This document shows positions 26,161-35,440 of a stretch of DNA of 64,000 nucleotides, piece by piece. Under the pieces are notes generated by a model. It did no database searches, was not told the origin of the DNA, and was given only the letters and a program-made list of their open reading frames with translations. The stretch comes from Sphingomonas kyeonggiensis (GTDB taxonomy: Bacteria > Pseudomonadota > Alphaproteobacteria > Sphingomonadales > Sphingomonadaceae), in assembly GCF_030812785.1 (NCBI RefSeq), contig NZ_JAUSTJ010000002.1, positions 496,001 to 560,000 on the forward strand, written 5' to 3'. Both the position numbers and the translations under genes were made by a program. Every line of letters begins with the position of its first letter. Position 1 is the first letter of the stretch.

Positions 26161-29100
26161 ATGGCGAGCGCCGCGCCCCCGATCCTGTTCGCGCCCGTCG
26201 CCGCGCGTGACGTCGCCGGCTGGGCGGCGGCGGGGCAGCTCTATGCGCTGGTCGATGGCTGTGTCTCGCCCGACATCCCGGCCATGGCCGAGCAGGCCGG
26301 GCAGGGGCGGGCGGCCTGCCTCTATCTCGGCCGCGCCGCGATCAACTATCGCGAGCAGGCACCCTATCTGTTCCGCGTCGACCCCGCCCAGGCAGAGGCG
26401 CTGGCGACGCGCTTCGACGGCCAGCCCTGGGGCGTGTTCCTGATCTCCAGCGCCGGGTTCGACGCGACCCGGCGACACCTGCGCCGCTTCCTAAAGGTCC
26501 GCTCGCCCGAAGGGGCGGGCTGGCTGTTCCGCTTCTACGACCCCCGGCTGCTGCCCGCCTTTCTGCGCAGCTCGACCCCGGACGAGCTGAACGCCTTTTT
26601 CGGCCCGGTCCGGGCCTTCCTGACCGTCGATGCGCGCGGCGAGGGGATGATGGCCTATCGCGCGCCGGAGATCGTCCGCGCCGCGCCGCGCGCCGCCGTC
26701 GGCGCCCGCCACCGGATCAGCGAGGCGAACGTCGCCGCCTTCCGTCGCCGCGCGCTCGGCGACCGGATCGCGGCGAGCTTCGAAGGCACCCCGCAAAAGG
26801 CCCGGCGCGAGCCGCAGTCGGACGATGTGCTGGTCACCAATCCCGATGGCGGCGTCATGCGGCTGGGCTTCGGCGCGAGCGGCATGCTCGACCGCGTCAT
26901 CAGTCCGCTCGGTCGGCAATGGCGGGTGGCGAGCAACGAAAGGGGGCAGCTCAAGGGGGTCAAGCTCCCTTCGGGCTTGGAACTCGGCCTCGACTATGAC
27001 GACGCCGGAGACATCACCCATGTGTCGCGCGGCGGCGAGACGCGGTTCCGCGCGGGCTATGACGACCAGCACCGGCTGACCCGCATCGACTTCCCGGACG
27101 GCAGTTTCTCGGGCATCCGCTACCGCGACACCGGCATCGAGGCGACGCGCGACACGCGGGGCAGGTTCATCGCCGCCCAGCGCGACCGGGTCGGCCGGGT
27201 CGAGCGCTACGACTATGACGGCGACACGCTCGTCGCGATGGTCGACGGCAACGGCAATGCCACCCGCTTCGACTATGGCGCGGGCGCGCGGCCCGAGGCG
27301 CTGGTCCAGGCCGATGGCCGCCGCGAGGCCTATGCCTTCGATCCCGCCGGCCGGCTCCAGCAGATCACCCGCGCCGACGGGCATGTGCTCGACGTCGTCC
27401 AGGACGAGGCTGGGCGCGTCACCCGGCTGGCCACGCCCGACGGGGACGTCGCGACCTTCACCTATGACGAGAAGGGTCAACTCGTCGCCGCCAGGAACGG
27501 CGATGCCACGCTTGCCTGGGCCTATGACGAAGGCGGCCGGCTGATCGAGGAGCGGCAGGGCGACCAGAGCGTCGCCTATGTCTATGACGATGTCGGCACG
27601 CTGACCGGCCTGACCTATCCGACCGGCGAAACGATCCGCTACACGCGTGACGCCGACCTTCGTTTGTCTAGCGTCACCGACTGGGCCGGGCGGCGCCACG
27701 CGATCGACTATGCGCCGGAGGACGCCGGCTGGCGCCTGACTTCGCCCGAAGGGCTGGCCACCAGCACCTTCCACAATCCCGTCGGCCTCACCACCGGCGT
27801 CCGCGTCGAGGCGGCGGGCAAGCCGGTGTTCGAGCAGGGCTTCGCCTGGGACGGCGACGACCGGCTGGCCGAGCAGCGTGATACAAGGCTGGGCGCCACC
27901 CGCTTCGGCTATGACGCGGAAGGCCAGCTCCTCGCGGTCGAACGCCCGAACGGCGCGAGCGAGGCCTTCGCCTATGACGGCGCCGGCAACCGCGTCTCGG
28001 GACCCGCCGGACCGGCGCAGTTCGACTCGCTGAACCGTCTGATCGGGCAGGGGAACGAGCGCTTCGACTATGACGGGCGCGGCAACTGCATCGCCCGCAG
28101 CGGCGGCGCGCAGGCCTGGCACTATGCCTATGACGGGTTCGACCGGCTGGTGCGGGCCGAGGACGATGGCGGCCGGCTGGTCCGCTTCGGCTATGATCCG
28201 CTGGGCCGGCGGATCTGGAAGGAAGTCAGCCAGGGCGGCACCCAGCGGATCACCCGCTATGTCTGGGCCGGCGAGCAGCTGATCCGCGAAGTCGAGCAGG
28301 TCCATGGCGAGGGTCGCGACTGGCAGGGCGGCGGCCCCGAGCGTGCCCGCGACTATTGCTACTGGCCGCAGACCTGGAAGCCGCTGTTCCTGCGCGAGGG
28401 CGGCGCGATCCACCAATATCATTGCGACCCGCTGGGCGTGCCGATGCGGCTCACCGATGCCGCGGGCAAGGTGACCTGGGAGGCCGAACGCAGCGGCTTC
28501 GGCGCGATGGCCGCGCTGCCCGGCGGGATCGAGCAGCCGCTGCGTCTGCCGGGCCAGTATCACGATGCCGAGACCGGCCTCCATTACAACCGCTTCCGCT
28601 ATTACGACCCGGCGCTTGGCCGTTATCTGAGCCGCGATCCGATCGGCGTGGCGGGCGGGCTCAATTTCTACGCCTATGCCGGCAATGATCCGGTCAACCG
28701 TGCCGATCCGACGGGCCTGTGGTGGAAGGCCGCGCTGGCGATCGTCGCGGCGGTGGCGGTGGCGGCGGTCGTCGTCCTGACCGCGCCGATCTCGGGGCCG
28801 TTGCTGATCGTCGCCGCCGGCGCGGCGGCAGGTGCTGCGGGCGCGATGGTCAACGAGGCGCTCAACCAGAAGGAGTTCTGCCTCTCCTGCATCCTGCTCG
28901 CCGGCCTGAAGGGCGCGGTGGTCGGCGCGATCGCATCGGTGCCGTTCCTGTTGCTGCCCGAGATCGCCGGGCTGGGCGCGTTCATTGCGGCAGGCGCTTC
29001 GAGCGGGTTCATTGGCTATGCCGCCGATTGGGGCATCGACAATCTCACCGGCAAGCCGCGTCCGTGGAGCTGGAAGGACGCGGCGATCTCGACCGGCCTG

Positions 29101-29661
29101 GGCGGCGCCTTTGGTGCTGCGGGACGCTATATCAGCGGCGGCCGCACGGGCACCGGCAGAGGCGTGGTGCCCGAGGAGACGGCACCGGTCGCCCCGCGCG
29201 CGGCGACCGCGGCGGACGTGGCGGAATCGCAGGCCGCGCTGGGCCGGGCGAACACCGCCAAGGCGGGGCTCACCAAGAAGGAATATGCGGTCAAGACGAC
29301 CTCGTCGAACGATGCGAAGACGCTGAGCGGCTGGAAGCAGCCCCGGCCCGAGGGGTTCGACGGCGCGACGGCGCAGCAGGTGCAGAACAAGGCCGGCCAG
29401 ATCGGCCACGAGCTCGAGCCGCATCCCTTCGACAAGGATTTCCCAGGCCAGTACAATGCTTCCCATGCGGAGAAGCAGATGTCTGTGCTCAGCCCGGATC
29501 ACCCGATCGGCGTGTCCAAGCCGATGTGCGCCGATTGCCAGGGCTATTTCTCCAAGCTGGCCCAGCACAATGGCGCCGACCAGGTCGTCACCGACCCGAA
29601 CGGCACCTGGATCTTCAAATCGGACGGCTCGGTGCTGAAGCCGGGCGATCCCAAGCCTTGA
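26161..29661 (+). CDS. Rhs polymorphic toxin with N-terminal DUF4123 domain and deaminase-like C terminus
   Basis: 1166 residues. Residues about 10-140 resemble DUF4123 (LYALVDGCVSPDIP, RRFLKVRSPEGAGWLFRFYD, LLPAFLRSSTPDELNAFFGP), the T6SS effector chaperone/adaptor family. About 215-850 are YD/Rhs repeats ending in the Rhs core (RYYDPALGRYLSRDPIG, then DPTGL near 850). Two hydrophobic stretches (about 855-920 and 930-965) follow. The last 130 residues carry H1102-A-E1104 and C1123-x-x-C1126, the zinc-site pattern of cytidine-deaminase-fold toxins. It would be loaded on PAAR/VgrG and deaminate nucleic acid or a nucleotide in the target cell. A DUF4123 domain is normally encoded separately. 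Confidence 0.85.
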   Translation: MASAAPPILFAPVAARDVAGWAAAGQLYALVDGCVSPDIPAMAEQAGQGRAACLYLGRAAINYREQAPYLFRVDPAQAEALATRFDGQPWGVFLISSAGFDATRRHLRRFLKVRSPEGAGWLFRFYDPRLLPAFLRSSTPDELNAFFGPVRAFLTVDARGEGMMAYRAPEIVRAAPRAAVGARHRISEANVAAFRRRALGDRIAASFEGTPQKARREPQSDDVLVTNPDGGVMRLGFGASGMLDRVISPLGRQWRVASNERGQLKGVKLPSGLELGLDYDDAGDITHVSRGGETRFRAGYDDQHRLTRIDFPDGSFSGIRYRDTGIEATRDTRGRFIAAQRDRVGRVERYDYDGDTLVAMVDGNGNATRFDYGAGARPEALVQADGRREAYAFDPAGRLQQITRADGHVLDVVQDEAGRVTRLATPDGDVATFTYDEKGQLVAARNGDATLAWAYDEGGRLIEERQGDQSVAYVYDDVGTLTGLTYPTGETIRYTRDADLRLSSVTDWAGRRHAIDYAPEDAGWRLTSPEGLATSTFHNPVGLTTGVRVEAAGKPVFEQGFAWDGDDRLAEQRDTRLGATRFGYDAEGQLLAVERPNGASEAFAYDGAGNRVSGPAGPAQFDSLNRLIGQGNERFDYDGRGNCIARSGGAQAWHYAYDGFDRLVRAEDDGGRLVRFGYDPLGRRIWKEVSQGGTQRITRYVWAGEQLIREVEQVHGEGRDWQGGGPERARDYCYWPQTWKPLFLREGGAIHQYHCDPLGVPMRLTDAAGKVTWEAERSGFGAMAALPGGIEQPLRLPGQYHDAETGLHYNRFRYYDPALGRYLSRDPIGVAGGLNFYAYAGNDPVNRADPTGLWWKAALAIVAAVAVAAVVVLTAPISGPLLIVAAGAAAGAAGAMVNEALNQKEFCLSCILLAGLKGAVVGAIASVPFLLLPEIAGLGAFIAAGASSGFIGYAADWGIDNLTGKPRPWSWKDAAISTGLGGAFGAAGRYISGGRTGTGRGVVPEETAPVAPRAATAADVAESQAALGRANTAKAGLTKKEYAVKTTSSNDAKTLSGWKQPRPEGFDGATAQQVQNKAGQIGHELEPHPFDKDFPGQYNASHAEKQMSVLSPDHPIGVSKPMCADCQGYFSKLAQHNGADQVVTDPNGTWIFKSDGSVLKPGDPKP

Positions 29662-29674
29662 ACAAGAGGACTGA

Positions 29675-30259
29675 ATGGCAATCCAAGACAGTATCGCAGC
29701 GGCCCGGGACGATCTCGCGCGCAATCCGGAGGGCGCGCTGTCGCTGGGGCGCCGCACGGCGATCTGGCGCGATCTCGCTGCGCTGGCTGACGCGCGGACC
29801 GGCTATGTGCGCCGGGTGCGGCTGAACGATGCCTGTGTGCGGCACGTGCTCGGCCGCTGGGAGGAGCGTTTCCCGGGAGACGCCGGTGTCAGCCAGATGC
29901 TGGACATCGCCGCGCAGCGTGTCGCGGGCACGATCGAGGACGAGGCTGCCGGCGACGCGCGGGACCGTTTCTATGTCGAGGTCGTCGAGAGCCGTAGCTA
30001 TCCCGGCGACGCTTCCGCGATGTTCGTCGGTCTCGCCGCCGCCAACACCGTCATGGAAGCGCGGATCGAGGACAATGAGGACGCGATCCCGGAGGCGGAG
30101 GATGACGAGCAGCTCGATCCCGAAGCCTATGACACCAGCTATATGTGCGCATCGGCGGCGGCGCGCGGCCTGAACGGCCGGCCCTCCGACGCAGCGGCGC
30201 GGCGGGCGTTCTGGAGCTGGTATCTCGATACGGCGATCCCGCAAGTCTATGGGATCTGA
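29675..30259 (+). CDS. Predicted immunity protein for the Rhs deaminase toxin
   Basis: 194-residue soluble, acidic, mainly helical protein with no signal peptide, as expected for protection against a cytoplasmic-acting toxin. It starts 13 bases after the rhs stop with AAGAGGA as ribosome site. The pattern SLGRRTAIWRDLAALADART and the C-terminal RRAFWSWYLDTAIPQVYG is reminiscent of the helical immunity proteins paired with deaminase toxins (perhaps the Imm5 group), but I cannot confirm the family. Function is inferred from position. Confidence 0.68.
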   Translation: MAIQDSIAAARDDLARNPEGALSLGRRTAIWRDLAALADARTGYVRRVRLNDACVRHVLGRWEERFPGDAGVSQMLDIAAQRVAGTIEDEAAGDARDRFYVEVVESRSYPGDASAMFVGLAAANTVMEARIEDNEDAIPEAEDDEQLDPEAYDTSYMCASAAARGLNGRPSDAAARRAFWSWYLDTAIPQVYGI

Positions 30260-30266
30260 CGGGGCA

Positions 30267-30298
30267 CGGGCCCGGCCGCGGCGATGCGGCTAGGCCCG
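30267..30298. terminator. Stem-loop between convergent immunity and fumarylacetoacetase-family genes
   Basis: GGGCC, two bases, GCCGC, a 6-base loop, GCGGC, two bases, GGCCC forms a GC-rich interrupted stem in the 48-base gap between two converging genes. No clear T run on either side, so it is a weak terminator call. Confidence 0.4.
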
Positions 30299-30307
30299 GT
30301 CTCCGGA

Positions 30308-31150
30308 TCAGGCGTCGATCACTTCCTGGCGCTGCTCGCCCAGGCGCGCGATGCCGAGCGCGACCCGGTCGCCCTTGTGGAGCCAGACATTGGGGGTCTG
30401 GCCAAGCCCGACGCCCGGCGGCGTGCCGGTGGTGACGATGTCGCCCGGCTGCAGGCTCATGAAGCGGCTGAGATAGGAGAGGATGAAGGCGGGACGGAAG
30501 ATCATCGTCGAGGTCGAGCCGTCCTGGTAGCGCTTGCCGTTGACCTCCAGCCACATGTGCAGGTCGCTGGTGTCGCCCACCTCGTCCGCGGTGACCAGCC
30601 AGGGGCCGATCGGGCCGAAGCTGTCGCAGCCCTTGCCCTTGTCCCAGGTGCCGCCGCGCTCGAGCTGGAAGGCGCGCTCCGACACGTCGTTGCAGACGAA
30701 ATAGCCGGCGATCGCCGCTTCGGCCTGGGCCTCGTCGACATAGCGGCATTCGCTGCCGACGACGAAGGCGAGCTCGACTTCCCAATCGAGCTTGGTCGCG
30801 TCGCGGGGCTTCACGATCGGATCGTTGGGGCCGGATAGCGCGCTGGTCGCCTTCATGAAGATAATCGGCTCTTCGGGAATCGCGGCGCCGGTCTCGGCTG
30901 CATGGTCGGCATAGTTGAGGCCGATGCAGAGGAACTTGCCCGGGCGCGCGACGCAGGGGCCGAGGCGCGGATCGCCCTCGACCAGCGGCAGGCTCGCCGG
31001 GTCGATCGCGCGGAGCCGGTCCAGGCCCTCGGGGGTGATCGTGCTGCCGTCGATGTCGGAGACGATCCCGCTCAGGTCGCGGATATTGCCCTCGGCATCG
31101 ACGAGGCCGGGCTTCTCGTTGCCGTTGGGGCCGAAGCGCAGCAATTTCAT
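30308..31150 (-). CDS. 2,4-diketo-3-deoxy-L-fuconate hydrolase (FAH family)
   Basis: 280 residues. The C-terminal fumarylacetoacetate-hydrolase fold shows LCIGLNYADHAAETG, DWEVELAFVVG (acidic metal ligands), CNDVSERAFQ and PGDIVTTGTPPGVG. In oxidative L-fucose pathways this enzyme cleaves 2,4-diketo-3-deoxy-L-fuconate to pyruvate and L-lactate. It is the last gene of the leftward unit that starts at the permease. A different acylpyruvate substrate cannot be excluded from sequence alone, but the neighbouring enzymes fit the L-fucose route. Confidence 0.82.
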   Translation of the reverse strand: MKLLRFGPNGNEKPGLVDAEGNIRDLSGIVSDIDGSTITPEGLDRLRAIDPASLPLVEGDPRLGPCVARPGKFLCIGLNYADHAAETGAAIPEEPIIFMKATSALSGPNDPIVKPRDATKLDWEVELAFVVGSECRYVDEAQAEAAIAGYFVCNDVSERAFQLERGGTWDKGKGCDSFGPIGPWLVTADEVGDTSDLHMWLEVNGKRYQDGSTSTMIFRPAFILSYLSRFMSLQPGDIVTTGTPPGVGLGQTPNVWLHKGDRVALGIARLGEQRQEVIDA

Positions 31151-31175
31151 ATCAAGGCTCCTTCAGGATGCGGAA

Positions 31176-31913
31176 TCAGTTGGTCCAGCCGCCATCGATC
31201 ACATGGATCTGGCCGGTGGTGAAAGCGGACTCGTCCGAGGCGAGATAAAGGGCGAGGGCGGCGACCTCCCCGGCCTGGCCCAGCCGGCCCATGGGCTGGC
31301 GCGCGACAAAGGCGGAGAGGGCGGCTTCATAGTCGCCGGTGGCGCGCAGCCGCTCGTGCAGCGAGGGGGTCTCGATCGTGCCCGGGCAGATCGCGTTGCA
31401 GCGGATGCCCTGACCGACGAAATCGGCCGCAACCGCCTTGGTCAGGCCGATGACGCCCGCCTTGGTGACGCCGTAGGCGAAGCGGTTGGGCACGCCCTTT
31501 ATCGAGCTGGCGACCGAGGACATGTTGACGATGCTGCCGCCGCCGCGCGCGATCATCGCGGGCAGGGCGGTGCGGATGATCCGGTACATGCTGGTGAGGT
31601 TGAGGTCCTGGGCCAGTGCCCATTGCTCGTCCGTGCAGTCGAGGATCGTCCCGCCCGGCACCGCGCCGGCGCAGTTGAACAGCACGTCGAGCGGGCCGGC
31701 ACTCCCCAGCGCCTCGGCAATCGAGGCTTCGTCGCGCACGTCGAGCCGCGCGGTCCGGCAGCCGGTGAGGTCGGACAGGCCGTCGAGGTTGACGTCGGTC
31801 GCCCATACGGTGGCGCCTTCTGCGGCGAAGAGCTCCGCGGTCGCCCGGCCGATACCCTGCGCCGCTGCGGTCACCAGCGCGGTCTTGCCCGCCAGCCGGC
31901 CTGCCTTGGTCAT
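31176..31913 (-). CDS. SDR dehydrogenase, probable 2-keto-3-deoxy-L-fuconate dehydrogenase
   Basis: 245-residue classical short-chain dehydrogenase: cofactor loop TAAAQGIG (15-22, Ala in place of the first Gly), NCAGAV, catalytic Ser in NMSS and the YGVTK active site. The Asp in ATDVN at the end of strand 2 favours NAD+. It would oxidise 2-keto-3-deoxy-L-fuconate to the 2,4-diketo acid, the substrate of the hydrolase encoded 25 bases downstream. Confidence 0.82.
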   Translation of the reverse strand: MTKAGRLAGKTALVTAAAQGIGRATAELFAAEGATVWATDVNLDGLSDLTGCRTARLDVRDEASIAEALGSAGPLDVLFNCAGAVPGGTILDCTDEQWALAQDLNLTSMYRIIRTALPAMIARGGGSIVNMSSVASSIKGVPNRFAYGVTKAGVIGLTKAVAADFVGQGIRCNAICPGTIETPSLHERLRATGDYEAALSAFVARQPMGRLGQAGEVAALALYLASDESAFTTGQIHVIDGGWTN

Positions 31914-31925
31914 TCCTTGTCTCCG

Positions 31926-32750
31926 TCAGAGCTTGTAGACGCGTGCCGCATTGGCACCGAAAATTGCCTCGCGCGCACGGCGGTCGCAGCCGGCGAGGAG
32001 GGTGTCCGTGATGGCGACCCAGCCGGCATGGCTGCCGGCCAGGGTCAGCACCGGCCAGTCGCTGCCCCACAGGATCCGGTCGGTGCCGAAGCTGCGCGCG
32101 ACATGGTCGAACCAGGGGGCGAGGGTGGCTGCATCGGCATGCGCCGGCGCCTCGGTGAGCAGACCGGACAGCTTGACCGTCACATTGGGCATGCCGGCCA
32201 GCGCCGAGATCGCGTCGAGCCACGCATTGTCGGGCGCATCGCCGATCCGCGGCTTGCCGAAATGGTCGAGGACGATCGACAGGTCGGGATGCAGCGTGGC
32301 CAGGACAAGGATCGCGGGCAGCTGCTCCGTGCGGACCAGCGCGTCGAAAACCAGGCCGTGCGCCGCCATAGCGTCCAGGCCGGGACGCACGGCATCGCCG
32401 AGGATCCAGTCCGGGTCGTCCAGGTCCTGCAGCATCGGGCGAAGGCCGAGGATCTTGGGCGTTCCCGCCAGCGCGGCGACACGCGCCGGTGCGTCGCTGG
32501 CCGCCAGGTCGGCCCAGCCCACCACGCCGGCGATCCACGGGCGGGTCTCGGCATGGTCGAGCAGGAATGCGGTCTCGGCCTCGCTCGGCGCCGCCTGGAC
32601 GAGGATCGCGGCGTCGATGCCGTGCGCCACCAGCAGCGGGGCGAATTCCTGCGGCTCGTAATCGCGATAGAGGATGCCGGCCGCCGGGGTCAGCCAGCCA
32701 TAGTCCCCGCGCGCCGGTCGCCAGAGGTGGAAGTGCGAATCGATACGCAT
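31926..32750 (-). CDS. Amidohydrolase-family lactonase, probable L-fucono-1,5-lactonase
   Basis: 274 residues of the COG3618-type metal-dependent amidohydrolases: DSHFHLW at the N terminus, LDHFGKP and WGSDWPV. These open sugar lactones. Placed between the aldose dehydrogenase and the SDR gene, it should hydrolyse L-fuconolactone to L-fuconate. Substrate inferred from context. Confidence 0.82.
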   Translation of the reverse strand: MRIDSHFHLWRPARGDYGWLTPAAGILYRDYEPQEFAPLLVAHGIDAAILVQAAPSEAETAFLLDHAETRPWIAGVVGWADLAASDAPARVAALAGTPKILGLRPMLQDLDDPDWILGDAVRPGLDAMAAHGLVFDALVRTEQLPAILVLATLHPDLSIVLDHFGKPRIGDAPDNAWLDAISALAGMPNVTVKLSGLLTEAPAHADAATLAPWFDHVARSFGTDRILWGSDWPVLTLAGSHAGWVAITDTLLAGCDRRAREAIFGANAARVYKL

Positions 32751-32752
32751 CG

Positions 32753-33778
32753 TCAGCGCTCCGCCGGGATCGGCGCGTCTTCGGCGATCAGGCCTGCCTC
32801 GCGCAGGTCCAGCCAGAATTGCGGCGGGATGCGGAACGCGTGCAACCCGATCGTCTCCTCGACCTGCCGCGGCGCACCCAGGCCGAGCAGCACGCTCGCC
32901 ACGGCGGGATGGGCCAGCGGGAACTGCAGCGCGGCGGCGGCGAGCGGCACGCCATATTCCCGGCAGACCGCCTCGAGCCGGACGACGCGCGCCACGATCT
33001 CGGCGGGCGCCTCGCCATAATCGTAGCGCAGCCCGGTCCCCGCCGCGGTGCCGGTCGCGAGGATGCCCGAATTATACGCGCCGCCGATGACCACCGCGAC
33101 CTGCCGTTCGAGGCAGAGGGGCAGGAACTCGGCCAGCGCACCCTGCTCGAGTAGCGTATAGCGGCCGGCGAGCAGCATCACGTCGAGGTCCGCCGCGCGC
33201 AGCGCGTCGAGCCCGACTTGCCACTCGTTCGCGCCGACGCCGAAGCCGGCGATCGCGCCCTCGTCGCGCAGCCGTTCCAGCGCACGGAAGCCGCCGCCCT
33301 TCGTCAGCTGGTCGAAATAGCGCGCATTGTCCGCGCCATGCGTCCGCGTCCCGATGTCATGGACATAGAGCAGGTCGATCCGCGCCAGGCCGAGGCGCTG
33401 CAGACTGTCCTCGTACGAGCGCAGGACGCCGTCATGCGAATAGTCGAAATGGCGCTCGAAGGGCAGCGGCGAGCGAAAGCCCTGCCGCTCGCCATCGCCC
33501 CGCAGCGCCGGATCGGCGCGCAGCAACCGCCCGACCTTGGTCGACAGCACCACGCCGGCGCGCGCGCGCAGCGTATCGCCGGTCCGTCGCTCGCTCAGCC
33601 CATGGCCGTAATGCGGGGCGGTATCGACATAGTTCATCCCCGCCGCGAGCGCATGCTCGAGCGTGGCGCGCGCCTCGAGGTCGGTGATCGGCTGGTAGAG
33701 ATTGCCGAGCGGCGCGGCGCCGAACCCGATCTCGCTGACTTGGATCTTGGCGCGGGGAATCGTCCGTGTCGGAATCAT
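32753..33778 (-). CDS. Aldo/keto reductase family L-fucose (aldose 1-) dehydrogenase
   Basis: 341 residues. AKR catalytic residues appear as Asp and Tyr in YVDTAPHYG, Lys in STKVG and His in YVHDIG. It resembles D-threo-aldose 1-dehydrogenases and L-fucose dehydrogenases of the AKR type. It should oxidise L-fucose at C1 to the lactone. It overlaps the mutarotase stop (ATGA) and is 2 bases before the lactonase gene. Confidence 0.82.
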   Translation of the reverse strand: MIPTRTIPRAKIQVSEIGFGAAPLGNLYQPITDLEARATLEHALAAGMNYVDTAPHYGHGLSERRTGDTLRARAGVVLSTKVGRLLRADPALRGDGERQGFRSPLPFERHFDYSHDGVLRSYEDSLQRLGLARIDLLYVHDIGTRTHGADNARYFDQLTKGGGFRALERLRDEGAIAGFGVGANEWQVGLDALRAADLDVMLLAGRYTLLEQGALAEFLPLCLERQVAVVIGGAYNSGILATGTAAGTGLRYDYGEAPAEIVARVVRLEAVCREYGVPLAAAALQFPLAHPAVASVLLGLGAPRQVEETIGLHAFRIPPQFWLDLREAGLIAEDAPIPAER

Positions 33779-34113
33779 GCCGGGGGCTGCTCATCGAGCG
33801 CGAAGATGCGCGTCATCGGCAGCCATTTCGGGCTGCCGGATGCGATCGGGCGCTGATAGGCGTCCATCTCGGCTTCCCATTGGTCGACGATCGGCTGGAC
33901 GTCAGGGTCGGAAGGAGCGAGACCCTCCGGCGCGATCTCGGCGAGCATGACCAGGCGGTTGGAAACGCGCCAGATCTCCATCTCGCGATAGCCGCGCCGG
34001 CGGATGTCGCGCACGATCTCCGGCCATACCGATCCCGGCGCGTGGCGCGCCTCATAGGCGGCGATCAGGTCCGGATCGTCTTCCAGGTCGAGGGCGAACA
34101 GGGCACGCGTCAC
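33775..34113 (-). CDS. L-fucose/L-rhamnose mutarotase family protein
   Basis: 112 residues, the size of the RhaM/FucM-type (DUF718) mutarotases. Typical features: YEARHAPGSVWPEI with the conserved His, GYREMEIWRVSNRLVM and a C-terminal MTRIFAL. It interconverts the sugar anomers to feed the dehydrogenase. Overlaps both permease and AKR genes by ATGA. Confidence 0.85.
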   Translation of the reverse strand: MTRALFALDLEDDPDLIAAYEARHAPGSVWPEIVRDIRRRGYREMEIWRVSNRLVMLAEIAPEGLAPSDPDVQPIVDQWEAEMDAYQRPIASGSPKWLPMTRIFALDEQPPA

Positions 34114-35393
34114 TTGGCCAGTCCTTCACGAAGTCGCAGCACGGCAAAGCCCAATACGCCGGCAAAGGCGAGCATCGGAACCAGCATCATGTGGTGGACG
34201 CCGCCGATCCGCTCCGAGACCAGGCCCATCAGCGGCGGGAACACCGCGCCGCCGATGATCGCCATGATCAGGAAGGCCGCGCCGCTCTCGGTCTCCTCGC
34301 CCAGCCCCTCGACGCCGAGCGCGAAGATCGTCGGGAACATGATCGACATGAAGAAGCTGGTCAGCCACAGCGCACCGACCGCGGGCATGCCGGTGGCGAA
34401 GGCAGCGAAGCCGCAGAGCAGCACATTGGCCACCGCATAGACGGCGAGCAGCCGCGCCGGCGCGATCCGCTTCTGCAGGAACGCACCGCTGAACCGGCCG
34501 ATCATCAGCATCCCCAGGCTCGCGGAAAGCAAGAAGGCGGTGGCCTGCTCGCTCAGCTGGGGCGCCTGGCTCTTGGCGAAGTCGATGAAGAAGCTCCACA
34601 CGCCGACCTGGGCGCCGACATAGAGGAACAGCGCGAAGATCGCCGCGCGCAGCCGCGGGTGGCGCAGCACGGCGAACAGCGGGCGGCCGGTGCCGGCGGT
34701 CTTCTTCGCCTGTTCGAGCACCGGGAAGCGGGTAAGCGCGATGAGCAGCGCGAGCAGGCACACCGCCACGCCGATCGCGACATAGGGCCCCTGCACCGCG
34801 GTCGCCGCGGCGGACCGCCAAGCGGCACGCTCGGCCGGCGCCATCGCGGCGATCTGCGCCTGGGTCCGTTCGTCCGAGGAGAAGATGAAGAGCCCGCCGA
34901 TGATCGGGCCGATCACCGCGCCGATCCCGTAGAAGGATTGGGCCAGGTTCAGCCGCGCGGAGGCGGTCTGCGGGGCGCCGAGGATCGTCACATAGGGGTT
35001 GGACGCCGTCTCGAGGAAGGCGAGCCCGATCGCGATCACGTAGAGCGCGGCGAGGAACAGGCCATATTGCTCGGTGGCCGCCGCCGGATAGAAGAGGAAG
35101 GCGCCGCCCGCATAACAGGCCAGCCCGATCAGGATCGTGTTCTTGTAGCCCAGGCGCCGGATCAGCAGGCCGGCGGGAATGGCGGCGCAGAAATAACCGA
35201 CATAGAAGGCGAACTGGATCAGGCTCGCTTCGGTGCGGGTGAGGTCGAGCGCCTTCTGGAACTGGCGGATCAGCACGTCGTTGAGCGCGGCCGCCAGCGC
35301 CCAGGAGAAGAACAGCGTGGTGACGAGCGCAAAGGCGACCGCATAGCGGCGCTCGATGATCGGCGGTGCGGCTGTGGACGCGCGACTGGCCAT
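34110..35393 (-). CDS. fucP: L-fucose permease (MFS, FucP family)
   Basis: 427 residues with about 12 membrane helices and FucP-family signatures ([47 protein letters not shown]). A proton symporter bringing L-fucose or a related 6-deoxy sugar through the inner membrane. The ATG at 35393 is preceded by GGGGGAGGAA. First gene of the six-gene catabolic unit running to 30308. Confidence 0.88.
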   Translation of the reverse strand: MASRASTAAPPIIERRYAVAFALVTTLFFSWALAAALNDVLIRQFQKALDLTRTEASLIQFAFYVGYFCAAIPAGLLIRRLGYKNTILIGLACYAGGAFLFYPAAATEQYGLFLAALYVIAIGLAFLETASNPYVTILGAPQTASARLNLAQSFYGIGAVIGPIIGGLFIFSSDERTQAQIAAMAPAERAAWRSAAATAVQGPYVAIGVAVCLLALLIALTRFPVLEQAKKTAGTGRPLFAVLRHPRLRAAIFALFLYVGAQVGVWSFFIDFAKSQAPQLSEQATAFLLSASLGMLMIGRFSGAFLQKRIAPARLLAVYAVANVLLCGFAAFATGMPAVGALWLTSFFMSIMFPTIFALGVEGLGEETESGAAFLIMAIIGGAVFPPLMGLVSERIGGVHHMMLVPMLAFAGVLGFAVLRLREGLAK

Positions 35394-35440
35394 TACAGGT
35401 TCCTCCCCCGGCAAGGCCGGATATGCTCTTTTATAATTGC

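Noticed and set aside
29281..29661. Assigning the toxin tip to the plant-type DYW deaminases or to DddA
   Set aside because: The HAE and CxxC spacing fits the superfamily, but the flanking residues do not allow either subfamily to be named with confidence.
26491..29757. A 1088-codon open frame on the - strand opposite the Rhs gene
   Set aside because: It mirrors the codon pattern of the Rhs frame and has no recognisable motif, while the + strand shows continuous Rhs repeats and a toxin domain.
30308..35393. Operon as an L-rhamnose rather than L-fucose pathway
   Set aside because: The unlinked dehydratase at 36837 carries L-fuconate-dehydratase signatures and the permease is of FucP type. 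L-rhamnose genes have a different dehydratase and usually an aldolase. The mutarotase alone would not have decided it.
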